Source: Latrodectus hesperus (lineage: Eukaryota; Arthropoda; Arachnida; Araneae; Theridiidae). Taken from it: 64,000 bases of DNA. A program made the position numbers and the translations under genes. The stretch lies in assembly GCA_037975125.1 (NCBI GenBank), contig JAJQOW010000021.1:1244501-1308500 (forward strand), given 5' to 3'. The notes under the pieces were generated by a model. That model did not search any database, was not told the origin of the DNA, and saw nothing but the letters and a program-made list of their open reading frames with translations. Positions within the stretch are counted from its first letter, which is position 1. Each line of letters begins with the position of its first letter. This document shows positions 38,833 through 51,730 of the stretch, piece after piece.

Positions 38833-41800
38833 AGCACTACAAGAGGGTTAATTAAAAAATCTTTTAATTGAAAAAAACCATTGCAATAAATGATTGGTAA
38901 GAGAATAATGTAATAATTAATTCAGTGGGTCAAGCCATAGTAATTTATAAACAGAGAAGAACTAGAAGACTCCCAGTAACGGCCTGACATTCTGAGAAGT
39001 ATCATTTCACTTAGTTTACGCTCCCCAGTCACTATTAGTGAATAAGTTGTATCTTCATTTGGGTCTGGTATCTGCCAGTGATGAATACATCGATTTTCCT
39101 AAGAGACTATCGAGGAAAGAAGCATTTAAACCAATCAAAACATTTAATTATTTTACTACTGATTTTTTCTTCTTGATATTTGTATTCATATGTTTCAAAA
39201 TGAGATTATTAGTAATAGTATAAATACGAACTATTTTTTTCTTCCTATCACATTTTAAGACTATAGATAATACAAAATTGTAGTTTTCTCGCTTTATGTG
39301 TTTTCCCGTATGGAAATTTATTATTGGGCGATGACTGGGCTTACGATTTGATTGATGAAAAGTCGTCGAGCCCAGAGCATGTCCCTATGACCAGAGAGAG
39401 TCATTGCTATCACTGTCCAATGAGATGAAGTACAATGTCCGATGAGTGTTTGGGAAGTAGGTTGATAATTGTTTGTTATGATTCGATAAGAGGACAGTGA
39501 GGGACGAAATGATAATATACCATACTACTTTGTTGTTGAATTGATTTATTTTCCCATAAAAAATTTAGATACGATTAAAAAAAAACTTTTATACAAATCT
39601 TAAAGGGTGCTAAACTTTCAAATATTAAACACTTTTTTTAAGTGTGTATTTCTCGGTATATAAGCCAGAGAATATTGAGGATTAATCTGCTTTAAAAATC
39701 TATGTATTTATATATATTGTTTTTTTTTTCAGAGTTCTCCAGTTTAAGAGCAATGCATACACTTTATAAGTTTTTATTAGCATCCAAAAAAATATATGCA
39801 TAGAAAACATTCTAACCCTCTGTGTACGGCTACCGCGATTTGAGCTGGGTATCAGTCTAAACCCAGACAACGGGTCACGTGAAAATCGCTGGCGAATAAA
39901 TTTTCCCTTATTTCAATACTGATACTGCTGTTTCCTCGTGTATGATAAAAAAAAAATCATGTAAAGCTTATTTTCGCTGCTAGGTGGCACTAGAGTGTTC
40001 AGGAATTATTTTCTCTTGCTTGATTTTATTTTCTGCCTATGTGTGAGCTTGTACGCTTTTTTTCCCTTGTCTTTCGAGCTATAATCATTTAGGACAAAAA
40101 TGGATTTGCCGAGGGTCAGTGCTTTACATGTGAGAATTTCTGTAACATTTTTCGATACAAAATGTTTAAAAATTCTATTCATCTGAAAATGAAAATATCG
40201 CATGAATTTTTTTAACTTATAAGCCTTGCCCGCTTAAATACCAGTCGCCGCATTATATAACAAAACAAATTTTATATTGAAAACATAAAATTTGTTAAAA
40301 TACTTGTATTATTTTAAAACATTTGATGAAGATGCGAATTGTAGCCCAAGTAGATATAGAAAATATGAAAAAATCTTATATTTTTAGACCGGAATGTTTA
40401 AGAACTGATCCGTAATTCGAGGGTTAATTTTTCTTTTATTTGATAATTTTATAGAAATTGAAAGCGTAATAAAAAAACTTTTATAGAAATTCAAAACGTA
40501 ATTCAGATTATAATATAATGAAGTGAAATTAAGACATGAAATACGATATTTTACACATTTTTTTTCACACACTCTTTGTTATTTCAGCTCTTTGAACAGC
40601 TTTTATTGAATACCGAATCCTTAATACATTTTTTAATTCCAGTTTCCGAAAGAGAGCGCGAGAGATAAATGCTCAAAACTGTTTTTTGTAATTATTTATC
40701 TTAAAAACACTTATTGCAGTTAAAATTTTGATTAAATTACATATTTTTACTATACACACTTGATAGATCCAGTACACATTGAATAGATCAATGCAACGCA
40801 CTCATATATACAGCAAGTAATTGGTTAATGAACAGCTCGGACTGTGAACCAATTGGAAAACAAATACTTTCATTAATGGTTTTTGTGTTCGGGCAACGAA
40901 CTAAAACGAATTCTAACGAACATTTCTCGGCTCTCAGAGATGTGCTCGGTTGCCAAACTCAAAGGACCAAAAATCGCTTTTCCTCTATCTTGAATTATAT
41001 TGCCTGCTTATTAAACTTCAAAGTTCTATACTGGAAAAATTTTTTTTTTCTAATAGAATATTTATAGCCAAAGTATACCGTCGGTTACGGTTTTGATTTC
41101 ATTCAAAATCGAAAATGATTTCATTTTGAGTAACCCCCTTATTCATTCCTTGAAAAAGTGGGAGGATACCAAAGAATGGCACCCATACCAGTTGATATCA
41201 GTAAGGTTTGGGATCTTTACTACAACAATGCTATTAATCACATCCGGAAAGTCTTATTAAAGAGAGAAAAACGATCGACATTGGACATGTTCTATAACAA
41301 AAAAAAATCTGATTAATATGCAAGATTATATGTATGTATTATTTTTTAATAAACTTACTAAGACATTATACATCCTTTTTTAATTTCATTTTTAGGGTCT
41401 CCCAAAAATCTATGATAAATCGATGATCGGTTAACGAACAATTCAGATACCAAGCATAGTCTGCTACCGAATTATATTCACTAACCGATCATCAACTGTG
41501 CATACATGCACACTGAATCTCTCTAACATAGCTTTAGTTAATATCTAATTCTTGAAACATATGCTTTGGCTCATTACTCAATATTTATAACTGGCCTACA
41601 AGAAAAAAAGCAAATGGTATTTTTTTCCGAAGTAACATATTCATAAATAAAATTATTTCTTTATTTTAATATTTTGTTATTATACAAATAATACACGACA
41701 GATGTTTTAAAATTCTCTTAGGCAGCTGAGAAGTCATTATATAAAAGAGCCCATGCCTCCCACAGTTTTTTTTAGGTAAAAATTTATATATAATGTATTA

Positions 41801-43210
41801 TTTGATTTCGTTTGACTTGGATTCTAATTTAAAATTTATACTCAAAGATCTTTTATAAACTGCTTCTGTTTCAAGAACAAAATTATAACTTTCTGTTGTA
41901 AAACTAAAATACAAATAAAGTTAGTCGATCTTTAAACATTAACGAAAAGTTATAACTACTTTAAATTTTATGAACTAAAACACATGCAAATTAATACATA
42001 ATATGGCGTTACCGTTATGATTGCAAAACATTTTCTCACATATTTAAAATAAATAATTTCAAAATAATTTACAAAATTTTTTTAACACGAAACTATTTCC
42101 ATTTAATAGCATCCTTTTTCTAATATAAAAATGTTAAATTAAAGGTCTTGGATAGTGTTTCAAAATCCTATGATTCAAATAAATTCAGACTTTTCTAAAA
42201 CGTAAAATTCTTGATTGAAACAAGATTTATAGAAATACATAGAATTTATTTGAATATTAAATGTAATATAAAATTTACAAGGAAAATAATAGACGTGCAA
42301 TGTAACTAATTTAATTATGAACAAATTATACTTGATTAAACTAAGACTATAAATAACAACAAGAAAAAAGAAAATAAGAAGTAAATAAGAAAGTCTAAAA
42401 CTAAAATGATAAGTTAATTCTTCAAAATCCTGATCCTATTTTATGGCATGGTCCGTAACGAGATTGTTCAGCAATCCAATTTCATGCAATCACAGCATAT
42501 TTCGGTCTTGGCTTTCTCCGATAAACTCAAAACTTGAGAAATATTTGATAAATATTGATATGAGAAATATTTAATAAATAAAATTAGAAATTATTTATAA
42601 AATTAAATTAGAAATTATTTATAAAATTAAATTAAGAAATCTCATTTATGTCACCATATTTTTAGCTGATTTAAGAAAGCATTGCTATATGTATATGTTT
42701 TTCATAGATCAGATTTAAACTTTTCAAGTATAAATTGAAACAATGTATACAAAAATATGCACTCTATAAAAATATAATCTTTTATTATGATCCTAAAGAT
42801 TTGATCAGATTTCAAAATATTTTGATGAATGACCAATTTTACTAAGAATCATAATTCAACTCTGTAAACGATCCAGCTTATAAAACACGAGTACTTTAAA
42901 CAAAATGTTTTTGAAATTCTCTTTAAAACATATAGTATCTGCCAGAAAACAATTAGACACAAATAAAATGCAAGTTTATCATAAAATTATTTAGCATTAT
43001 TTAAAATAGATTATAGTTTACACTAATAATTCTGAGTTAATTTTATAAATACAAAATTAAGATTAGCTGAATAACAAATAATGTGATTGAATGAAATAAA
43101 TGAAAATTGAAAAAAATAAGCAATTGTTATTCATTTAAATCAGTTGATAATACTTACCGAAAAATTCTATAAGACTATGTTTACAAAAACAAACGCATTT
43201 CAACACAAGG
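38833..43210. other. Intergenic, no gene recognised
   Basis: Mostly AT-rich. Slightly more complex patches at 38930-39120, 39335-39480, 39820-39900, 40810-40980 and 41140-41290 have short open frames without any family resemblance. Distinct items are the inverted repeat at 41422-41493 and a 24-base tandem duplication (AAATTAGAAATTATTTATAA unit) at about 42580-42630. Confidence 0.7.
41422..41493. repeat. 12-bp perfect inverted repeat with 48-base spacer
   Basis: GATGATCGGTTA at 41422-41433 is matched by its exact reverse complement TAACCGATCATC at 41482-41493. The arms are less AT-rich than the surroundings. Could be a protein-binding palindrome, the ends of a tiny element, or chance. Confidence 0.7.
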
Positions 43211-43213
43211 AGG

Positions 43214-43400
43214 ACTTACTGATGTGTGGCAGAAAAGCGCATGCACAGAATTCTATCTTTCTTAAATCTCATTGGAAATTGCTACTGCTGCCGTTCATCG
43301 ACCAATCTCTCACCAGCAGATGACTATGCCTACTGTTGTCTGATCAATTACCGTTATGATACAGTGCTTACGAATAATTTTTTTGAATTTAAATAACGTA
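43214..43400 (-). promoter_or_regulatory. Candidate promoter / untranslated first exon, minus strand
   Basis: A GC-richer patch in AT-rich DNA. On the minus strand it has an NRF-1-like GTGCATGCGCT element (near 43237-43247), followed after about 18 bases by a consensus splice donor ATCA|GTAAGT (43214-43219). It could be a distal, untranslated first exon of PARN (coding exon 1 is 6.5 kb downstream) or of an unseen gene. No coding frame is evident. Confidence 0.25.
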
Positions 43401-43729
43401 TTATTTTTTAGTACTGCATTGTGCATTTATTATTTATTTTCTTCCCAGATTCAAACCTGAAAATAGATTCAGAAATTGGCTTTGTTTTTCCAATTAAAAA
43501 TTGCTTTTAATTTAATCATAAAACTAGCAATCCATTTATATGTATACAAATTTATTTTACATATATTATCCCAAACATTTATGCATTACTAACAGCATAG
43601 TTAAGTAGCCTCGTGGTATTAGTAATTTTCCCTAACTAATTAATAAAATAAGTGGCACCGCAATAAAAAAAACTTACTGGATGGAAAAATAATGTATATA
43701 AGAAACATCGACTTACAGATGAAAGTTGA

Positions 43730-44530
43730 ATTCTTCTTCTTCTTCTTCTTAGAATTGGGTTTGTATGTCATTGGGCACCTCTGCTTTTATCACCATTTTG
43801 TACCATTAACTCCAAACCCAATGTTTCCTAGTTCCAGTTGCTCGGGTCACCCACTTTATTCATAAAGTCCGATCACCCTTTCATGGAGTCTAGGTGTAAC
43901 TCTCTAGTATGGATGATGCCTAAAGAGGTTAATCTAGGGAGGGCAAGAGCCTCGCATTCATAAATGATATGCTCTGCCGTTTCCTCTTGCGTATGACATT
44001 TCCAGCAGATAGGGTCTTGCTGAAACAGTCCCATCTGGTCAGAGAGTCAGTCATACTAGGGATAGCTTCCTGACTTTCACCAGAAGATGGTTTAGAGGTC
44101 ATTTCTACCTCAAGTGAAGGATTCATTACTGCCCCTTTACAAGACTGCCTCTGAGTTCCCTTGTCTTTTTCAGCAAGGTCTACTTCAGAGGCATCACCTG
44201 CAGATGCAGAAAGGTTTGTTATTTCTTGTGTCTTTTCATCCACAAGATAACAATTTATAAGCTCAGGTAATATAAGTCCACCCAGCATTGCCTGAGATAC
44301 TGGGCAAGGCAAATTACTCTAGAAGTTTGCCAGTCAACTAGAGGCTCCGTTAAGACACCAATACCGCGGTGCCAATTAGCCCTAGGCACGGATCGCATAA
44401 CACCAGGGTTTACGGGAGCTGGTTCGCGGCCTCTTATTCTATATTCAAGGCTATCCTGTCATTCCTACAGGACGTTCAGTGATCCACCACCTACTGACGC
44501 GCCTGGTAGCTGCTCAGGCCCTAGGTAAAG
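43730..44530 (-). mobile_element. Internally deleted non-LTR element (5' part joined to 3' end)
   Basis: Minus strand. The last part (about 43920-44040) reads 'DPICWKCHTQEETAEHIIYE' then 'CEALALPRLTSLG', the CCHC zinc-binding C-terminus of a LINE ORF2 protein. The 3' tail is (AAG)n at about 43734-43752. Upstream, a 127-codon frame (43929-44312) starts with a Ser/Thr/Glu-rich segment that looks like the start of a LINE ORF1, and enters the zinc-knuckle region in the wrong frame. The GC-rich 44320-44530 could be the element's 5' UTR. The reverse transcriptase is missing, so a large internal deletion is inferred. Confidence 0.6.
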
Positions 44531-45588
44531 TTGAATTACTAGCTATTTGGAGAACTTCGGAAACTTATTTAGTTCATTCCATCGGTATTATTTTCAGGAT
44601 CCACGTCTACATTATAAAAGAATATATCTTCTTTCTAGTCTGAAAGCTGCTAGGATTTTATTACTTCCATTTTGTGATTTTTCAGTCTCTAGGATTCTGT
44701 AGAGCATCAGACTTGAATAATGAGTACTTTATCTTGCATCATGGGATTCAGGCTTTCACCTCGGCATTTTTTTGTAATTGCTTCTACCATCTCCAACACC
44801 CGTATGTCTTTGATCTTGACCCCCGTTCTCTCTGGAACTGATTTTCCACAAGTTCTGCGCTAAGGCAGCCTACTTCGTGGAAAGGGGAAATGGAGAATAA
44901 TATGGATACAATCTTAAGGGAAAACTAAATAAAACAAAAACATCCAGCCCGGGAAAAAAGGGAAACTTAGCTAAATTATAAAAAATATCCAGCCAGTGAA
45001 TACAACACAAGCACAATATGCGGTCGAAAATTTAGGGACCATTTCATTTATTAGATACAGAATTCGGACAGATGAGAAAACTTAGGGGAAAGTGAGTTAC
45101 CAATAAAACCGGTGAATAGTCGATGGAATACTTAAGGAGTCATTGTTATTGGGGAAATATTATGCATTTTTATTTTTTACAATTCTATATACTTAAGAAA
45201 CTGATAGAATTTTAATATCTTTCTTTCTCTTTTGGGATGTGTGAGTATGAGTTGTTAACGGCCTTTAAATATATTTTTTCATATCAAATATGACACGTGG
45301 TAGTATGTTTTTGAGATTTTATCCCATTGCCACGAAGTAATTATGCAACGCTAGTATATTAGTACCGTTAAAATATAAGTAAATAACAAAAAAAATAAAG
45401 AAAAAATCAATAAGTTCCAACAACTAGATATAAAGTTACAAACGACAAATTCATGAGTAAAGGATGAATTTTTAAAGTTAGAAAATCGCCCTATAAAATT
45501 ATCAGAAAAATCTTAATATAATTCAGAACAAAATATCTTAGAACAAGAAAAAACGTTGCTAAATATACTACGTCCAATCACATTTTAT
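44531..45588. other. Intergenic, no gene recognised
   Basis: About 1 kb of mixed composition. The part at 44590-44900 is less AT-rich and may be further repeat, but I cannot name it. Nothing coding was recognised. Confidence 0.7.
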
Positions 45589-45600
45589 AATGATGTCCAT

Positions 45601-47042
45601 GCTTTTCGCCCTAACATCAAGATCTTCAACTCATCCATCAACTAAATTTCCAATACCAAATATCTTGGTCCTCACGCTGGACACCAGCAGAGATTCACCA
45701 AGATTATTGAAAGAACCTCACTCAGAGCATTAAAAAGCTAAATATTCTCAGAAAATTATGTGGTTCAACATGGGGTTCCAGACCAAAGACCCTCCTGAAC
45801 ACTTACACTGCACTATTAGACCAGTTCTAGAATATGCAACAACAATATGGGCTCTAGCATCCTCCTCATCAAAAGAAAAACTTGACAACGTTCAATACAA
45901 AGCAGCCAAACTCATCATAGGTGCAGTTTCCTCAACTAATAGCCTGCGTGCTGAGACTGAATGTGGTCTCACACCACTTGAAAAAAGACGAAAATTGGCC
46001 ACCATTAAATTCACCAACAAAATGAGGAGCAACAACCAGGAACACATCTCCAATGTCACTTTTCATGCCTGGACCAACAGGGAGAGGTTGAAAAGATCCT
46101 CCACCCTTCAATATGACAAAGGCATCAGAAACCTCATCAGTCTGAACCACACATGCCTTGACATTATTGAAGAACCACCTTTAGCTGTCAAACCACCACC
46201 TACCGTTAAGAACAGCTTAGACCTGCTGGAATCTTGTTCAAAAAGTGAACCAGAAGAAACCATTCGGAGAAAAGGTATGGAAACTATTACCAAGCTTTCT
46301 AAACCAGACCTTTTCACCGCTTACACTGACAGTTCTTCCAACTCAGAATGCGATAGGGGAGGTTCTGGCATTTTCCTTATCCTTCCAGACCAATCATCCC
46401 TCAAACATCGGGTTGAAACTGGAAAAACTGCCTCCAACTTCACCAGTGAACTGATTGCCATAAAGGCAGCTCTTACCCTTTACCTCACACAGTCAGTCCC
46501 CTCGAATGGCATCAACAAATTCTCTGACTGTAAATCTGCTCTCGAGGCCATTAAAGGAGGTAACACGAGATTTGCCAAAGACATCAACGCGCTTATATCT
46601 ACCATAATTGCAAGGGAGAAATATAACTTGCTTCGATGTATACACCGTTGCAAGGCATCAGCTCTGCGGGGGACTATGGAAAAAATGGTTCCTACCGGAG
46701 CTTAATCCTGACCGTGGTATCACCGCTACCATCAGCAGAATGCCAGAATGCGAATTGGGCACATGAGGGGTATGAAAATCATGTTCGACGCATCTAGAAC
46801 ATGCGCAGAATGCAGGCACTGCCCAGGAGTTCCACTGGATCCGAGGCATCTCTTCAACTGCATCTGTGTTGCCTCAATCCTCTTCAGCATCGACACCAAG
46901 TGCTGCAATGACACCCTCTATACCGAAAAAGCTGAAGATGTGGCCAGGGCAGTGCTTCATGCCTTTGGTCCCATATGACCTGTCTTTTTTTTACGTTTTC
47001 TTTTTTTTCTCTTTGCACTTGTACCACGACAACAACAACAAC
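45601..47042 (+). mobile_element. 5'-truncated RNase H-type LINE with 12-bp target duplication
   Basis: Order on the plus strand: end of the RT thumb ('LNILRKLCGSTWGSRPKTLL', about 45740-45800); a one-base frameshift; then a 315-codon frame with 'IRPVLEYATTIWALASSSSK'. An RNase H domain follows: 'FTAYTDSSSN' (first Asp), 'FTSELIAIKAAL' (Glu), 'NKFSDCKSALEAIKG' (Asp). The C-terminal zinc motif 'RTCAECRHCPGVPLDPRHLF' is in another frame at 46795-46860. The segment carrying the last RNase H catalytic residue appears deleted near 46645-46665. The 3' end is a CAACAACAACAA tail. Perfect AATGATGTCCAT duplications flank it (45589-45600, 47043-47054). Confidence 0.93.
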
Positions 47043-47054
47043 AATGATGTCCAT

Positions 47055-48083
47055 AACTCCGCCTATATTACACCCAATCACATTCTCCTAAGGTATCAAT
47101 GGATCCGCCTACAATGCATTGTCACACAGGGCAATAATGACCTGTCTAGTTAGTTGAGTCACCATGCTATGAATCTAATCGCTTAGATTTGGCGAAAAAG
47201 GCGATAAAGTATATAGTTTTGCGGAGCAAACACGAATACCTGAATATCTACTGAAATTTTAAGGAAATATAGATACTACGCAGTGAAACTTAAATTAATA
47301 TATTGCTCACAAATCATTAATAATGAGTTTCGCAACCGCCAATGTGGAAAACATAAGAAAAAAATATATTTCTCAACATGTGTTCTGCAATTATTGAAAA
47401 GTTTTTTTGTGAGCACTGCAAAATTTGGCTAGCTCAATTGACTAGCTCGAAATATCAATCGATTTTTCTTCTCTCTTAAGTATTTTTAAGGCGTATTATT
47501 AATCTTGACTTTAATTTCATCAATCACAAGATACGCCCCACTCAAGATGCCTGCTGTTGTGCAATTCCTGATAAGATATCTACAAAATAGAAAATTCCTC
47601 GTGCACATAATTTAAACTTCACTGAATATGAATGAGATACCTTAGGGATAGGCTTGGAAACATAAATTTACCCTTCAGAGAACATAAGATATAAAAAACC
47701 CAGCAAAAACCAAAGGTTTGATCATTGAAGAAATGGGAACTCTTACATCAAGAATTGTTAGATAATCTGATAATGAGTCCACATAATGAGTGGCATGCAT
47801 GCATTAAGTTGGAAAAAGTAATATCATTGGTTTGTTCTTCTCCCACTCGGTCTAAAAGATTTTTTTGTATCAACATCACTCTGTTAATGAAATCATTTTC
47901 CTTTAGTTTTGTATTTCATACTCTCTGTTCATTTGCATCCGAGTATTTTCAATATTCTTTAATTTCTACATAAAAAGTTCCTGTAATAATTTTATCTCTT
48001 CTAGCTGATTTTAAACAGAATTACAACCAAAATCTAAAGCCGTTGCTTAATTTTACTTAGAAATATGTATTCAAATCATATAT
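47055..48083. other. Intergenic, no gene recognised
   Basis: AT-rich. An 82-codon frame at 47725-47973 shows no family resemblance and no splice context that I trust. Confidence 0.75.
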
Positions 48084-48486
48084 AGTGCTGTGATAGTCTA
48101 ATGGTTAGGCCATTGGCCTTCCGTCCTGAAAAACTAGGTTCGATTCACAATGACGCCAAAGACCCAGCGCGTACACGCGATATAATATACACGATATACG
48201 TGCTCGTTAAATCTGTGGAATCGAAAGTCCTGTGGTCGGTCTTTGAGCAGTTAGTTATCACGGGTATAATGCTCTGGAGAAAATTTCCACCCCCCAAATG
48301 GATGTCAAAATTGAAGGAGGGAATCCTTTGGTGGTGCCATCTATCGGAGGAGTCTTAGAGCAAAAACCTGCTTTCATCTTTGTGTTCTGATTAAACGAAA
48401 GACGCACCCTTCTGACTTAATTTCGCATAGCCATCGGCTAGAGAGTTGGTTTTGTCCAAGTGTTATAAGTAACAGCAACAATAACA
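48084..48486 (+). mobile_element. tRNA-derived SINE, shared-core family
   Basis: The tRNA-like head (about 48087-48160) has an A-box-like TAGTCTAATGGTTAGG and a B box GGTTCGATTCA. A body follows, containing GTGGAATCGAAAGTCCTGTG, then the core GGTGCCATCTATCGGAGG (48333-48350), and a tail ending in GTCCAAGTG...AACAGCAACAATAACAAA. The flanks AAATCATATAT (48073-48083) and AAAGCATATAT (48487-48497) match at 10 of 11 and are probably the target duplication. Close relative of the copy at 56.4 kb. Confidence 0.9.
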
Positions 48487-48497
48487 AAAGCATATAT

Positions 48498-51400
48498 CAA
48501 AGGAACAATGCAAGCATAGGAAATTAATGGTATTGTTGAATTTACTTCGATCTTCATCAGCCTTTTATTCCTGTCACAAGTCCATTGCAAATACAATGTA
48601 AACTTTAGAAAAAATACATACAGCTATAAGGAAAATCTTATATAGAGAATTTAAAGTCAGGTCAATAAGTATCTTTCATGTCATCATGTATCCTATATCA
48701 TAAATTACTTTCTATGTCGTCTTATATTAAAATGAATCTTACCTGAAAATTTAATTTGAATTTTTAGAATTATAACAATATGTGTAACGTGAATACAACA
48801 TTTATAGGTAGAAAATTAGTTTAATTAGTGTGATCATATTTTGGTTAAGTTTTTAAGATAAATAATGTATCGTAGAATATCGTGTTTATGTTGATTTATA
48901 GTTCTACAACTTAACACCAAGTCAAATTTTTAAAATAGTTGAATTAAATATAGAATCAAGATGTACTTAACGTGTGTTATCAATATGTTATAAATTTCAT
49001 GAGCCAGAATATTTAAAAATAGTTAATATTAACTCCTTTTATATAATTATCAATATCTCACAAGGGTAGTAACATTTAAAAATATGGATATAATGGCGTA
49101 TATTTATCGGATAGTGTATTTCAACTTTATACTCCACATGATGTTTTTAAACTTTTAAAAAATTATTTTATAGCATGGATTTAGATCACTGGATATATAT
49201 TCTTATCTTTAAGTATTTGAAGTAAATTTTTCCCGGAATAGACCTCATAAAATGCACGCATTGGACCTATTGTGGTGGATGTATGACAATTTATGTGGTA
49301 GATATTAAAATGCATTACAATAACCTGTCAAAAGTATGGCATCGAAACACATATCATACATAAATATTGTGTTCAACACATTAAAACCCTATTTTAACAT
49401 CATTAACCTACGTTTTTCCCGTTATCAATTTCTTCAATTTTCCTGAATTCAATTTTTTCCTGAATTAATACTTGAATTTCAAGTTTTCTTTTACATAAAT
49501 TAAAAAAAAGATTTATAAGGCATTCAAATAAAAACTGAACATTACGTGTAATTGCACAAACAGTTATTATGAATTTTCTCGTCACTTAATTTTTTTAAAT
49601 ACATTATTTTTTTTATTTATAAAGAATAATTTAAATATTTTCATGAATAAAAATTGAAAAAATAATAATAAAAGAATAAAAAAATGAAAAATTCATTGAT
49701 ACATATCTATTTGTAAACATTTAAGAAAAATTATTTTTCTATAACGATATATTTCTGAACAGGATTTCTCTGTAAAAATAATAAAACATCTGAATAATCT
49801 GAATCAGAGCCTATAAATTCACCACTGGTGATTTAGTTGCAAATTTACTTATAAGCAATTTAAAAATAAAATAAAGAATTAGGAGAAATTTAAGAATCAC
49901 CTGCCACCATTAATTAACTTAACTACTGGCTAAAAGCACTTAGGAACAAATCATATTAGTCCATTAAGTAACACGAGAAAGAAAAAGAATGTTCATAGAA
50001 TGGTAAAAAGCGTAATTACAGAGCAGGACTCTTGAAGTAATTTGGATTTTATTGCCCTAGTCAACTCTTAAAAACTCTAGTATTTGTCACACTGAAAATC
50101 ACACACTAGACTTAACGAAAAACTGAAAAAAGAAGGCAGTGTTTGAATCAAAGTAAAATTCACATTAAAGGAAGGAAAATATGCATAGAAAGATATATTT
50201 ATTGTAAGTAATTGGAGCTTAGGATCGAAAGAATTAATCATAGATGAAAAATTTGCAAAAGAATTAGCGCTTCTGGAATTTTAATTACTCCACATTCAAA
50301 TGGAATATGGAATGCACCATACGTTATGCATCGATAGTATTCGTGATAAAAAAAATTAAAAAAAGGATTTTTAATTTTGCATCCCAAATTATTTCTTAAA
50401 GGCTTCAGTTAAAGTAATATAATTTTGGATTTCCGAATGAGATTCAAAATTGGTATAATTACAATGAAAATTTTGTTTCTATAAATAAATTGATTAAATT
50501 GCAGAAACACCTTCCGCTTATCGAATAACAGCAAAACTAATAAAAGTTTCAAAATTGAACTAATACTTCATGTTAAAAAACAAAATCTATATGCTCATCA
50601 TTTCAAATCATATAACAATAGAGAAGACTTTGCTTTAGCAACAACTCTTGTTAAAATCGTTATCTGACTAGAATTATTTGAATACAAGTTGAATGATAAG
50701 CTTAATTGCATGACGTACAACAATATCTGCGATTTAGATTACTATAATGATGAAAATACTTTCCATCATAAAAAAATTCTTAAGCATATTTAATATGCAT
50801 TTCACTATTCATTATTTCACTGTTTACATTGATTGATATGCATTATGCATTGTTTCCAATGATTGTTATACATTATGCATCATTTTTATTAATTGATAGT
50901 ACATTACGTTTTATTATGCTTTGATTGCTATACATTATGCTGTGTTATGAGTTTACATTTGAAAAACATGTATTCCTTTGAAATTGGACTGACGCGTAGT
51001 TAAATATACTCACAGAACATTTTGCTTTTCTCAGAAGAGTAAATAAAACTTCTTTGAAAACCTCAAATGGAACTTTATCTTTCATCATATAAGTAAATGA
51101 AACAAATAAGATTAATTCAGTCAAAAGATTATTTTAACCATTCAAAATGGTGTGGTTAAGTTAATGTAGCATAGAATGCCATTTAATTAAACTTTTACTA
51201 AAAATCAAATTGATGAGCATCATGGGAATTATAAAATAAAAATGATAGCAAACGCTAAAGATAAATATGTCTTAAAGTACAGGAATACCAGAGAGGAATA
51301 ATACCTTTTCGGAGTATTTTTTGAGACTATGTGCATGGACACATTATCAGAAGAACTTTAAGAATATTAAATCAAATTATATACTCGTCAGATGATATCT

Positions 51401-51720
51401 ATTAATACGATTATCTTACATTTATGTAGGAAATAAAAACAACGAAATGCATAGTTTGAAGAACAGCTATAAATATAAAATACTAAATAGATCCAGAATC
51501 TTGTGACTTGATTTACTCTAAAGAGCCTAAACATAATGACTATTTCCATAGTATAATATTAATCTCAACAAGATGTCAGGAGAAACAAGCGATCCAGTGA
51601 GACTAATATATAATTTTTTTTTGAAACTGTGAAGCATGATTCCAATTATCAAATGTTTATTTCAAGAAAAGGGTAGATTTTTTAAGAGACTTTGATAGAG
51701 AGAACAGATTGTGTTATGCG
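48498..51720. other. Intergenic AT-rich stretch
   Basis: More than 3 kb of AT-rich DNA without a recognisable gene. The only structured part is the degenerate tandem repeat at 50828-50950. Confidence 0.8.
50828..50950. repeat. Degenerate minisatellite, about 4 units
   Basis: Roughly four imperfect units of 30-36 bases, each of the form TTGATTGNTATACATTATGC plus a short T-rich spacer: TGATTGATATGCATTATGCA, TGATTGTTATACATTATGCA, TTGATAGTACATTACG and TGATTGCTATACATTATGCT. Confidence 0.75.
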
Positions 51721-51730
51721 CCGAAGATGT

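Noticed and set aside
45932..46914. Multiple overlapping frames on both strands around the 45.6-47.0 kb LINE
   Set aside because: Shadows of the LINE coding strand. Only the plus-strand RT/RNase H frame and the shifted zinc-knuckle frame have family resemblance.
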